Assembly: GCF_900111275.1 (NCBI RefSeq)
Contig: NZ_FOGR01000004.1
Location: 558,001 to 622,000, forward strand
Direction: 5' to 3'
From: Rhizobium sp. NFR03
GTDB taxonomy: Bacteria; Pseudomonadota; Alphaproteobacteria; Rhizobiales; Rhizobiaceae
Length of the DNA: 64,000 bases
The notes under the pieces are model-generated. The model had not been told where the DNA came from. It worked only from the letters and a program-made list of their open reading frames with translations, and searched no databases. The translations under genes and the position numbers were made by a program. Below are positions 9,732 to 19,178 of this stretch, in pieces; within the stretch, counting starts at the first letter, position 1, and every line of letters begins with the position of its first letter.

Positions 9732-10763
9732 TCAATTGCTGGCGCTGGCCAGAGCGTCCGGTGTGACGAAGGCCGCATAGCTCGGAAGCACCTGCGAGAC
9801 CTTGCCCTGATCTTTCAGGAACCGGGCCGTATCCTTGAGGATTTTGGCTGCACCCGATGCCTCGCCGCCGCCGAGCCAGGCGGCCGATGCCTGCACGTCC
9901 GGCGTGAGAAGATTGAGGTTCTTCAGCGCTGCCGCATGCTGCTCCGCCGTGCCGCCGAGGATCCTGGCGAGCGCCTTGGCGTTCTCGCTTTCAGGACCCC
10001 AGGCGGCCTTGTCGGTAGCAAACGAGGCGTAATACCTGCTGATGACGGCCGCATAGTCGCGCAGGAATTTCGGGTTTTCGCTTGCAAAGCCCGAGGCCGC
10101 GACCCAGGCGGAGAAGGTGGGCGCGCCGCGCGCCGCCACGTCCTTCGAGGTGATCAGCACCTTGCCGTTCTTCTTCAGCTCGGTCAGCGCCGGATCCCAG
10201 ACGAAGCCGCCATCGATATCGCCGCGCGCGTAGCTTGCCACGATTTCGGGCTGCGGAATGGCAAAGACCTCAACGTCCTTTTCGGACAGGCCCAGCGACC
10301 TGATGAGCGCGAGCAGCTGGTAATGATCCGTCGAGACCGGTGCGGCCGCGAGCTTCTTGCCCTTGAGATCATCCAGGCTTTCGATGCCGGAGCCGTTGCG
10401 CACGACGAGCGCCTCGTCGGTGCCGGAAATGCTGGAAAGGTAGAACGCCTTCACATCGAGCCCGCGCGAGGTGGCCGCCGCAAACGGGCTGGAGCCGACA
10501 TAGCCGACCTGCACATCGCCCGAGGCGATGGCCGCAAAGATTTCCGCCCCGGAATTGAACTTGCGGAAGTTGATCTCGGTGCCGGTCGCCTTGGCGAAGT
10601 CGCCATTGGCAATCGCGACCGAGGAGGGCAGCGCGTCCGTCTGGTATCCCACGACCACCTTGTTATCCGCGGCTGCGGCGATGGAGACGAGCGACAGGCT
10701 GGCCAGACCGGCAACGGCCGCCGCCAGCAGTGATGTCGCCCCAAGGAATGATGTCAGTGTCAT
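9732..10763 (-). CDS. tauA: taurine/sulfonate ABC transporter substrate-binding protein
   Basis: A 343-residue periplasmic binding protein of the SsuA/TauA (NMT1-like) family. Residues 1-32 form a signal peptide rich in Ala/Leu/Ser ending SIAAAA. The mature protein begins DNKVVVGYQTDALPSS and contains NGDFAKATGTEINFRKFNSG split over the ligand lobe, typical of TauA. The ATG at 10763 is preceded by GGAGGGGG. A longer frame to 10847 lacks a signal-like start. It is the first gene of a (-) operon tauA-tauB-tauC-flavoprotein-bisC, whose promoter lies in the 395-bp region shared with divergent fdhA. Confidence 0.92.
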   Translation of the reverse strand: MTLTSFLGATSLLAAAVAGLASLSLVSIAAAADNKVVVGYQTDALPSSVAIANGDFAKATGTEINFRKFNSGAEIFAAIASGDVQVGYVGSSPFAAATSRGLDVKAFYLSSISGTDEALVVRNGSGIESLDDLKGKKLAAAPVSTDHYQLLALIRSLGLSEKDVEVFAIPQPEIVASYARGDIDGGFVWDPALTELKKNGKVLITSKDVAARGAPTFSAWVAASGFASENPKFLRDYAAVISRYYASFATDKAAWGPESENAKALARILGGTAEQHAAALKNLNLLTPDVQASAAWLGGGEASGAAKILKDTARFLKDQGKVSQVLPSYAAFVTPDALASASN

Positions 10764-11158
10764 ATGTGCCCCCTCCACGCGGAAGACCTCTTCCGCGTCT
10801 CTCGTCAGGCCTTCAGGATGCGTGAGTGCGGGGAACTTCGACAGCAATAATCTACCAATTTACTCGAGTAATGGGCAAGGACGTGCTCTGTTTGTGAGCG
10901 CAAACGAGGCCCATGCCCGCCTCGCACGATGTCGCCACGCAGAGGAAGCATGTCGCTTCTTCGAGCGCGCAAACGGGTCGCGCGTGGTCTTCTCTCTCCT
11001 GTCCATGGAGGTGCCGCGGAGGAGCGGCAGGGCGTGAGGAAGGCTTCATGCCGCCATGGAAGGCTAGCCTTGCGCGGATGCGAACGACGGCGCTCGACCT
11101 GAACGAGGGCCTGCGGGCGCAACCGGCGGCGGCACAACACAGCTGGAGGAGCCAAGAC
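10764..11158. promoter_or_regulatory. divergent tauA/fdhA intergenic region with a 12-bp palindrome
   Basis: This 395-bp stretch holds no believable gene and must contain both outward promoters. A perfect palindrome TTACTCGAGTAA lies at 10860-10871, about 97 bases upstream of tauA, and is a candidate operator for an unknown regulator. Ribosome-binding sites at both ends (GGAGGGGG for tauA, GGAGGAG for fdhA) are strong. Confidence 0.45.
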
Positions 11159-12349
11159 ATGAGCAAGAACAGAGGCGTGGTTTACCTGAAGCCCGGCAAG
11201 GTCGAGGTGCGCGACATCGACGATCCGAAGCTTGAGGCGCCGGACGGCCGCCGCATCGAGCACGGGGTGATCCTTAAGGTCATCTCCACCAATATCTGCG
11301 GTTCCGACCAGCACATGGTGCGCGGCCGGACCACGGCCCTGCCGGGCCTCGTGCTCGGCCACGAGATCACCGGCGAGGTGATCGAGAAAGGCATAGACGT
11401 CGAGATGCTGGAGGTCGGCGACATCGTCTCCGTGCCCTTCAACGTCGCCTGCGGCCGCTGCCGCTGCTGCAAGTCGCAGGACACCGGCGTGTGCCTGACG
11501 GTCAACCCGTCGCGCGCCGGCGGCGCCTACGGCTATGTCGATATGGGCGGCTGGATCGGCGGGCAGGCGCGCTACGTCACCATTCCCTATGCCGACTTCA
11601 ACCTGTTGAAGTTCCCCGACCGCGACCGGGCCATGTCGAAGATCCGCGATCTCACCATGCTCTCCGACATTCTGCCCACGGGCTTTCATGGCGCGGTAAA
11701 GGCAGGCGTCGGCGTCGGGTCCACCGTCTATGTCGCGGGCGCCGGCCCGGTCGGCCTTGCCGCCGCTGCCTCCGCCCGCATCCTGGGTGCGGCCGTCGTC
11801 ATGATCGGCGATTTCAATAAGGAGCGCCTGGCGCATTCCGCAAAGGTCGGCTTCGAGCCGGTAGACCTCTCCAAAAGCGACCGGCTGGGCGACCTGATCG
11901 CGCAGGTGATCGGCACGGACGAGGTGGACAGCGCCATCGACGCCGTTGGCTTCGAGGCCCGCGGCCATGCCGGCGGCGAGCAGCCGGCGATCGTCCTCAA
12001 CCAGATGATGGAGATCACCCGCGCCGCCGGCTCGATCGGCATTCCCGGCCTCTACGTGACCGAAGACCCCGGCGCCGTAGACGATGCCGCCCGTCGCGGT
12101 AGCCTCTCGCTCCGCTTCGGCCTCGGCTGGGCCAAGGCCCAATCCTTCCACACCGGCCAGACGCCGGTGCTGAAGTACAACCGCCAGCTCATGCAAGCCA
12201 TCCTCCACGACCGCCTGCCGATCGCCGACATCGTCAACGCAAAGATCATCCCGCTGGATGATGCGGCGCAAGGGTATGAGAGCTTTGATCAGGGGGCGGC
12301 GACGAAGTATGTGCTGGACCCGCATGGGAGCCTTGGGGCTGTGGCGTAA
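11159..12349 (+). CDS. fdhA: glutathione-independent formaldehyde dehydrogenase
   Basis: A 396-residue zinc-dependent medium-chain dehydrogenase. It oxidises formaldehyde to formate with tightly bound NAD and can dismutate aldehydes, as in Pseudomonas putida FdhA (399 residues). The catalytic zinc ligand is Cys47 in NICGSDQH, followed by GHEITGEV. A Cys-rich structural-zinc lobe reads CGRCRCCKSQDTGVC. The NAD fold is at GAGPVGLAAAASA. The ATG at 11159 follows GGAGGAG. An extra 82 upstream codons in the open frame are unrelated to the family and are ignored. It is monocistronic and divergent from tauA. It could detoxify formaldehyde released from C1 or N-methyl compounds. Link with the formamidase operon is speculative. 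Confidence 0.93.
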   Translation: MSKNRGVVYLKPGKVEVRDIDDPKLEAPDGRRIEHGVILKVISTNICGSDQHMVRGRTTALPGLVLGHEITGEVIEKGIDVEMLEVGDIVSVPFNVACGRCRCCKSQDTGVCLTVNPSRAGGAYGYVDMGGWIGGQARYVTIPYADFNLLKFPDRDRAMSKIRDLTMLSDILPTGFHGAVKAGVGVGSTVYVAGAGPVGLAAAASARILGAAVVMIGDFNKERLAHSAKVGFEPVDLSKSDRLGDLIAQVIGTDEVDSAIDAVGFEARGHAGGEQPAIVLNQMMEITRAAGSIGIPGLYVTEDPGAVDDAARRGSLSLRFGLGWAKAQSFHTGQTPVLKYNRQLMQAILHDRLPIADIVNAKIIPLDDAAQGYESFDQGAATKYVLDPHGSLGAVA

Positions 12350-13122
12350 GCAGGGCGAGCGCAAAGGTCGCAGTGGTTTTTACGTCGTTTGGCGTTTCGT
12401 AACGGAGACCATTGCGGCCTCTTGGCCGGCTTCCTGCGAGGCTTGAGTATTCACGTGCGGCCGTCGTCGATCAACCCGTCGCCCTCTGGCAAAAAAACCT
12501 GCCGCGTTCCTTCAGCCCCAAAAGATGAGCAAGGTCGATCCGCAGGTCTGGCTTACCTGGACCCCGAGCGGATAGCCGGCGGCTGACGGCCACTACGGAG
12601 AACAGCCGGGCAAGGTCGGTGATGACGACGAAGCCGGTTTCGCGGCGGACAAAGCCGCTGATGTAGTCGGAGCGCCAGCGTACCCGATGTCGGGCGCCGG
12701 CTTGATGCTGTCGCGCCGGAAGGGTGTCACCTCGAACACCGTGTCGGCGACCAGCCCCAGCGCGAGGTCCTTTTCGCTCAAGGGAGTCATAGGTCCTATA
12801 CCTGGCGTATGAGCACGCAGCCCTGCATCACCTCGCCAGCTTTCAGCCACGAGCGGCGAATGCGCGATTTCTTGCTGGACGCAAGGAAGACCATTTACTG
12901 GATCCCTCACCGACGCGGCGCGACGATGAGAGCCGCTTGCGTGAGGCAAGCTCCGGAAATGAGGATGCACTATCCTGAATTGCTGAGGAATTTCACTGAA
13001 TTCGGTTGGGTCAAGGATCGTTGCGGCGGATGCCGGCGGCATCCGCTACGTTTTTTGGCGAAACGGTCGAACGAACCAGCGGATATCTCAGCCGTGATTG
13101 ATGTCGCTCAACCGCCCGGCCG
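12350..13122. other. gene-poor region with decayed DNA
   Basis: A 773-bp stretch between fdhA and the inositol-phosphatase gene. The only recognisable content is the broken cheW piece at 12590-12790. Open frames on both strands at 12593-13234 lack family resemblance and ribosome-binding sites. No terminator hairpin is evident for either convergent neighbour. Confidence 0.5.
12590..12790 (-). pseudogene. cheW C-terminal remnant, frameshifted
   Basis: On the minus strand, EKDLALGLVADTVFEVTPF and then RRDSIKPAPDIG are followed, after a frame change near 12682, by VRWRSDYISGFVRRETGF and VVITDLARLFS. Together these read as the last 65 or so residues of a CheW-type chemotaxis coupling protein (family pattern: LALxVDAVxEV ... 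RxxYIxGxxRxxGxFVxLxDLxRLF). The N-terminal half is missing, although GCVLIRQV in another frame just upstream may be a further scrap. It is a dead fragment. Confidence 0.65.
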
Positions 13123-13899
13123 TCAGCTTTGCTTCATCTCCGGCCATAGAACAGCCGTGGCGTCCAGCAGTTGCGTCGTTCCCACTGCGATCCAGGGGAT
13201 ATCGCTGCCAAGACGCGTGCCGATGCGCACCTGAAGGCCCGCTTCGCGGGCAAGGACGGCACCTCCGGCGATGTCCCACATGGTGGTGATCTTCTGGAGG
13301 TGTCCGTCGAAGATGCCGCGGGCGGCAAAGACCAGCGAGACCGATGTCGTGTGCAGCGCCTCGACCACCCAGCCGGCTTGCCGAAGACCGGTATGCAGTG
13401 CGCCGATCTCGACAATGTCGTCGTGTGCACTGTCGCCGAGCGAGACGACGCGGACGTCTCCCAGAGGCGCGCTGCGGGCAAGCGCTGCGCCGTTTCGCCT
13501 GAGCCCCGTGCCATCGGCCGCGCTATAGACCTCGCCGAAGACGGGAAGGGCGACCACGCCGAGATCCGGCCGGCCATCGGTGACATGGCCGAGCGAGATG
13601 CCCCAGAGCGGCGAGCCGCGCAGGAAGTTCGAGGTGCCGTCGATCGGGTCGATGATCCAATAGGCATCGCCGCCGACGCCGCCAAGCTCCTCGCCGACGA
13701 TCGTTTCGCCCGGAAACGCAGCATCGAGCCGCTGGCGGATCAGGGTCTCGATACTGGTATCGGCTTCCGAGACGAAGTCCTGAAAGCCCTTTTCCCGCGT
13801 GGAAATCGCGTCGCGTGCGGCAAAGAAGACGAGCGCCTCGTGCATGGCTTCTTCGACGATGGCGGTCGCCTTCGACAGACGATCCTGCGCCTGCGTCAT
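13123..13899 (-). CDS. inositol monophosphatase family protein
   Basis: A 258-residue Mg-dependent phosphatase of the IMPase/HisN/CysQ fold. The metal site is complete: GEELGG (Glu70-Glu71), DPIDGTSNF (Asp84, Asp87) and WDIAGG (Asp209). It hydrolyses a phosphomonoester, such as inositol phosphate, histidinol phosphate or PAP. Its ATG overlaps the TGA of the glycerophosphodiesterase gene (ATGA), and it is the last gene of the ABC operon running from 18964. That context suggests it removes phosphate from the product the diesterase makes from an imported ligand. This is inference, since family members differ widely in substrate. Confidence 0.88.
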   Translation of the reverse strand: MTQAQDRLSKATAIVEEAMHEALVFFAARDAISTREKGFQDFVSEADTSIETLIRQRLDAAFPGETIVGEELGGVGGDAYWIIDPIDGTSNFLRGSPLWGISLGHVTDGRPDLGVVALPVFGEVYSAADGTGLRRNGAALARSAPLGDVRVVSLGDSAHDDIVEIGALHTGLRQAGWVVEALHTTSVSLVFAARGIFDGHLQKITTMWDIAGGAVLAREAGLQVRIGTRLGSDIPWIAVGTTQLLDATAVLWPEMKQS

Positions 13900-14786
13900 G
13901 CTGCATCCCCCTCGTTGCGGGTCGCTGCCACCCAGGCCCGGAAAGCCGCGATCTCGTCTGTCTGGATTGCCCCGACACCCGCCTGTTTCAGCCGGGTCCA
14001 GACCGCATGCGGATCATCGAGCGCTCTGGTGTCGTTCAAATCGAGGCAGTGGGAGACATCGAGCGTGTTGATCCAGACGCGGACGTTCTGACGTTCGAGT
14101 TCTTCGCGCGCCGCAGCGACGTCGTCGAGATCGTCGAACTTCACCTCGATCATCGGCGCCCGAAATGCCGCGATGCGGCGAAGGTCTTCGGCGAAGCGAT
14201 CCTTGCGGACCCGGAACATCGGCATATGCGGAATGCGGCCGAACCAGTCGGCGTTGACAAGCGGGAAAGCCGCGGCATCCACGTCGATATCGGTCTTGAC
14301 GAGGACCTGTGCCTCGACGCCGAGCCGAAGCACGGTGTCCACGACGCTGGGGAAATCGCGCTCGAACTTCGTGTCGATGTTGACGGCGATGCGGCCGCGT
14401 GCCGCTTCGAGGATCTCCTCCAGCGTCGGCACGCATTCCTGCGTGACAGCGGCGTCCACCCCGCCGGCACCGGCTTTCAGCCGGGCTTTGCGAACGGTGT
14501 CGAAGGGGAGGTTCGACACGACGCCTGTGCCGGTGGTCGTGCGGTCGAGCGTCTTGTCGTGGATGACGACGAGATGTCCGTCGATGGTCGCCTGTGTGTC
14601 GATCTCGACCATCTCGACGCCGTGGGCGATGGCCGCCTCGATGGAGGCGATCGAATTTTCTGCCGTGTTCTTCCAGAAGCCGCGATGGGCAATGGTGAGA
14701 ATGGCGGCATTGTCGCGAGAGGCCATGGCAAGGACGTCGGGTGTGTGTGACGTCGCGGTGGCAAGGCTGCTTGGGGACGTGGGCAT
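13896..14786 (-). CDS. glycerophosphodiester phosphodiesterase (GDPD/UgpQ family)
   Basis: A 296-residue TIM-barrel diesterase. Catalytic features are IAHRGFW (His34, Arg35), AENS (Glu43), VEIDTQATIDGHLVVIHD (Glu61, Asp63, His76) and the TxGxG element DRTTTGTG. It cleaves glycerophosphodiesters to glycerol-3-phosphate and an alcohol, or inositol phosphate in some variants. No signal peptide is seen, so it acts in the cytosol after import. It lies 36 bases after the permease gene and overlaps the IMPase gene. The start at 14786 has only a weak ribosome-binding site; a start at 14726 is possible, and the catalytic HRG would still be included. Confidence 0.9.
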   Translation of the reverse strand: MPTSPSSLATATSHTPDVLAMASRDNAAILTIAHRGFWKNTAENSIASIEAAIAHGVEMVEIDTQATIDGHLVVIHDKTLDRTTTGTGVVSNLPFDTVRKARLKAGAGGVDAAVTQECVPTLEEILEAARGRIAVNIDTKFERDFPSVVDTVLRLGVEAQVLVKTDIDVDAAAFPLVNADWFGRIPHMPMFRVRKDRFAEDLRRIAAFRAPMIEVKFDDLDDVAAAREELERQNVRVWINTLDVSHCLDLNDTRALDDPHAVWTRLKQAGVGAIQTDEIAAFRAWVAATRNEGDAA

Positions 14787-14822
14787 GAGATCTTGCTTTC
14801 GGTTCGGGTTGGCGTGTGGACG

Positions 14823-15692
14823 TCAGATCTTGCCCATACCGGCTGCCATGAGGTCATCGCGAAGGACACGGCCGGCGATGACGAAGACGATGAGAGCGGG
14901 CAGGAGCAGGAGGAAGGAGACGATGGAGGCAAGCGGCAACTGCATCGAATAGGGGTCCAGATACATGTAGAGCTTGATCGGCAGCGTCTCGACGACAGGA
15001 GCGCCGACGATGAACGACTTGTCGAACTCCTCGAAGCTTCCGACGAAGGACATGAGGCCGCCGGCAAGAAGTCCGGGCACGGCGAGCGGCAGAACGATAT
15101 GCCTGACGATGCCGAGCGTGTTGGCGCCGAGCGAACGGGCGGCGTGGATCAGGTCGTCGGGTATCGTCTCCAAGGCGGCCGTCATCAACCGGATCATGAG
15201 CGGCAGCGTGCCGACGATCTGGACGAGGATGACGCCGGCCACCGAATAGGCAAGTCCGAGCGCCAGGAACACCTGCCCGATGCCGACGGCAACGACGATG
15301 CCGGGGATGATGATCGGCGCGAGGATAAAGATCTCCACCGCGCGTTTCAGCCGGAAGGGGAAGCGCGCCATGGCCCAGGCGGTGGGCAGGGCAATGACGG
15401 CTGTGGCGAAGGTGACGACGATGGCGATGAGGATGCTGTTGAGGGCCGCCCGCAGAAGGCCGTCATCGCCCAGCACGCCGGCCCAGCGGGCGGTGGTGTA
15501 GCTCTGCGGCAGCACATGGGGCGGCGGCCAGCCGTCGGCGATGCTCCAGAGAAACATCAGGCCGAGCGGCAAGGCGATGGCCAGGAACAGCGAGACATAG
15601 AGGCCGATCGCGACGGGAAGGCGGTCTTCCCGTGTGAACCGGCGTTTGCGCGGCGATGTCAGTCCGGTTGCAGGATAGGCAATAGATGTCAT
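14823..15692 (-). CDS. ABC transporter permease (PotC/ThiP type)
   Basis: A 289-residue inner-membrane permease with about six transmembrane helices (for example IAIVVTFATAVIALPTAWAM near residue 95). The ATPase-contact loop reads AARSLGANTLGIVRHIVLP. Its ATG at 15692 overlaps the TGA of the partner permease (ATGA). Longer upstream frame is a shadow of that partner. It is the second permease of the spermidine/iron/aminoethylphosphonate-type importer encoded at 13123-18964. Confidence 0.88.
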   Translation of the reverse strand: MTSIAYPATGLTSPRKRRFTREDRLPVAIGLYVSLFLAIALPLGLMFLWSIADGWPPPHVLPQSYTTARWAGVLGDDGLLRAALNSILIAIVVTFATAVIALPTAWAMARFPFRLKRAVEIFILAPIIIPGIVVAVGIGQVFLALGLAYSVAGVILVQIVGTLPLMIRLMTAALETIPDDLIHAARSLGANTLGIVRHIVLPLAVPGLLAGGLMSFVGSFEEFDKSFIVGAPVVETLPIKLYMYLDPYSMQLPLASIVSFLLLLPALIVFVIAGRVLRDDLMAAGMGKI

Positions 15693-16545
15693 CGGGCATC
15701 TCCGCGTCCATGCGCATCGCCGATGCGCGATGTCAGGCTGTAGTAGGCGACAAGAACGGCCACGGCGAAGGCGCTCAGCACCATGCCCATGGCAAAGACC
15801 TGGGGAAACCGGCCCTGGTTGAATTCTGCGACCATCAACACCGAGAGCGGACGTGCCGTCGGCGGGCCGACGATATCCGGGATGGCGTAGGAGCCCATGG
15901 AGCCGATGAAGGTGAGGAGCACGGCTGCTGTAATGCCGGGCATGGCGAGCGGCACTTCGACGCGCAAGAAGGTGGTAAGGCGTGACGCGCCGAGCGTGCG
16001 GCTGGCGGACCGGATGTCCTCCGGGATCGCGGCAAACGCGCTGGTGATGATGAGCGTCATGAACGGGATCTGCTTCCAGACGCTGGCGAGAATGACGCCG
16101 ACGCCCCAGTCGTCCCGCACGAGCTTCGGCAGGCCGAACCCGAGCGGCGCGACTGCCCGGTCGATGAAGCCGCCGCGCTCGAAGACCACGATGATCATCA
16201 GGCCGACGATGATACCGGGCACTGCGAGCGGCAGCTTGTAGAGACCGCTGAAGAGCTTGCGCCCCGGGAAGTGGCGGCGGATGGCAAGCGACAACGGCAC
16301 GGACACCAGGAGCGATACGATAACGGGCGCGACCCCGTAATAGATGGAGGTGCCGAGGCCCCGCAGCATGGAGGGCCGCGTGAAGATGCGAATGTACCAG
16401 GTGAGCGTGAAGCTGCCGTCCTCCAGGCGCAGGCTGCCGATGAAGGCGGCGGCCAGCGGGCCACCGAAGAACAGGAGGAGGTAACCGACCCCGGGCGCCA
16501 GAAGCAGCGGCAGGAGCAGGCGCCGGTCGCGCAGGCTGGCCGGCA

Positions 16546-16549
<4 letters not shown>
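15689..16549 (-). CDS. ABC transporter permease (PotB type)
   Basis: A 286-residue membrane protein with a hydrophobic start (LLLPLLLAPGVGYLLLFFGG) and five further helices. The EAA-like loop reads ASRTLGASRLTTFLRVEVP. It pairs with the downstream PotC-like permease as a heterodimeric channel. It overlaps the ATPase gene by 4 bases at its start and the second permease by 4 bases at its end. Confidence 0.88.
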
Positions 16550-17640
<1,091 letters not shown>

Positions 17641-17734
17641 GGCGGTTTCCTGATCGATCGGAGGATGGTCGTGCCGCTTCGGCGCCACCGCGATGCGGCG
17701 GCACGTGCCACCGCATCGAAGTCTATTAAGCTGG

Positions 17735-18964
17735 CTACTGGTTGATCACTTTTTCATCCAGCGCCTCTGACAGGGCCGTCGCCATGTCCCAGAAGGCGGT
17801 GACACTGAGGCGGGGATAGACGCTGGACGGCAGCATGTGGACCTGCGTCTCCGCCGGCACCTGATCGGTGCTCACATCCGTGCGCGGTGAGCGCGAGGCC
17901 TTGTTTTCGAGTTTCCAGAGCTGGAAATCCTTGCTCATGGCCATATCGATGAGGAGGAGCGCCGAGGCGACGTGGGTGGCATTGGCCGGTACGAACATGG
18001 CGTCGCCGGAGCCGACCTGGCCCTTTTCCAGCAGCGTCAGACGGATCGTGTCCGGCACCTGCTTCGTGCCGAGAAAGGTCATCACCTGATCTTCCCAGAC
18101 GGTGCCCATGGCAAGCTGGCGATTGTTGATGAGGTTCAGCGTATCGGCATTGCCGTTCGTCAGTTCGGCGACCGCGAGCAGACGGCGATAATAGTCCCAG
18201 ACCGGATCGAGGCACTCGGAGTCCATGGCCCATGTCTCGGCTTCATCGAGCGTCTGGTTCGTGTCGGTCAGCTTGGCCTTGCAGTCGCCCGTGAGCAGAT
18301 CGAGCGCCAGGGAATAGAGGAACCCGCTGCCCGAACCGCCCTTGGCAGGCGACGTGACGCCGAGGCGCTTGGGGTTCTTTTCCGCCCAGGCAAGCAGGTC
18401 CTGAAAGCTCTTGGGAACCTCCGCCGGCGTTACCGTCGCGCTGTCATAGCCAATGGCGGTCTGGTTGAGATGCACGAGCGGAAAGCTGCCGCCATGCGGC
18501 TTGCCGAATACGGTATCGCTCAGAACCGGATCGTAATGGTCCATGTTCGGCAGGATCTTCGTCAGCGCGATCTTGCCGACGACGCCCTTCGACGACAGCA
18601 GCGGATAACCGCCGCCGCCGGCAAAATAGACATCGACGGGGGAATCCTGTCCGGCGGACTGTACGGCGATCAGCTGCTGGTTCGCCTGGTCGCCCTTGAC
18701 GTCGGAATAGCTGACCTTGATGCCGTATTTCGCCTCGAAGCGGCGGATCAATTCCTGCCATGTGTCGCCGAAGCTGCCGGCGAAATTGTACATCGTCACT
18801 GAACCTTCCGCCTTGGCCGCGGGGACGACGACCTCGTAGAAATTGTCGCGCGTGACCGAGGAGAGATCGAAGGTCAGGTTCTTCATATTGCTCTCGGCCG
18901 CAAGGCAGGGTGCGGTGGAGGCCGTCAACGTGACGATGGTGGCTGCGAGAATGGTTCTGAACAT
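17735..18964 (-). CDS. ABC transporter substrate-binding protein (family 1, PotD/Fbp-like)
   Basis: A 409-residue periplasmic binding protein with a signal peptide (residues 1-23, ending CLAAE). The mature part starts MKNLTFDLSSVTRDNFYEVV and shows GSVTMYNFAGSFGDTW and EAKYGIKVSYSDVKGDQ, as in extracellular solute-binding proteins for polyamines, Fe3+ or phosphonates. It is the first gene of the operon SBP-ATPase-permease-permease-diesterase-phosphatase, with GGAG before its ATG. The downstream enzymes suggest a phosphodiester ligand such as glycerophosphoinositol. The upstream operator and ROK regulator fit a polyol-type inducer. The ligand remains unproven. Confidence 0.88.
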   Translation of the reverse strand: MFRTILAATIVTLTASTAPCLAAESNMKNLTFDLSSVTRDNFYEVVVPAAKAEGSVTMYNFAGSFGDTWQELIRRFEAKYGIKVSYSDVKGDQANQQLIAVQSAGQDSPVDVYFAGGGGYPLLSSKGVVGKIALTKILPNMDHYDPVLSDTVFGKPHGGSFPLVHLNQTAIGYDSATVTPAEVPKSFQDLLAWAEKNPKRLGVTSPAKGGSGSGFLYSLALDLLTGDCKAKLTDTNQTLDEAETWAMDSECLDPVWDYYRRLLAVAELTNGNADTLNLINNRQLAMGTVWEDQVMTFLGTKQVPDTIRLTLLEKGQVGSGDAMFVPANATHVASALLLIDMAMSKDFQLWKLENKASRSPRTDVSTDQVPAETQVHMLPSSVYPRLSVTAFWDMATALSEALDEKVINQ

Positions 18965-19037
18965 GGATGCTCCCTGGAAATCTGGCGACCGGCGCAGACG
19001 GCGAACGTCCGTCGGCGATATGCGCGTTTCGATGAAG

Positions 19038-19070
19038 CATAAATACTACACACTAAGTGTAATATTTATG
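19038..19070. promoter_or_regulatory. operator-like inverted repeat between SBP and ROK genes
   Basis: Two 14-bp arms, CATAAATACTACAC (19038-19051) and GTGTAATATTTATG (19057-19070), are separated by 5 bases and pair with one mismatch. The AT-rich flanks and central spacer resemble NagC/Mlc/XylR-type ROK operators. The site lies 73 bases upstream of the SBP start and 108 bases upstream of the ROK start, suited to controlling both. Confidence 0.7.
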
Positions 19071-19178
19071 ACGGATTTGTAAAATGTGGGATCAGCGGTC
19101 CGGCATCGTTGTCGGGACGGGTCGCGCACGGTATCCAAGGCCACGGCGTCGGAGCGATTACAGGCGGGAGATTGCAGC

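Noticed and set aside
10805-12364. 519-residue minus-strand frame opposite fdhA
   Set aside because: Antisense to a clear dehydrogenase gene; composition rich in Arg/Asp/His as in typical shadows.
12809-13234. 141-residue plus-strand frame
   Set aside because: Crosses into the 3' end of the inositol-phosphatase gene, no ribosome-binding site, no family match.
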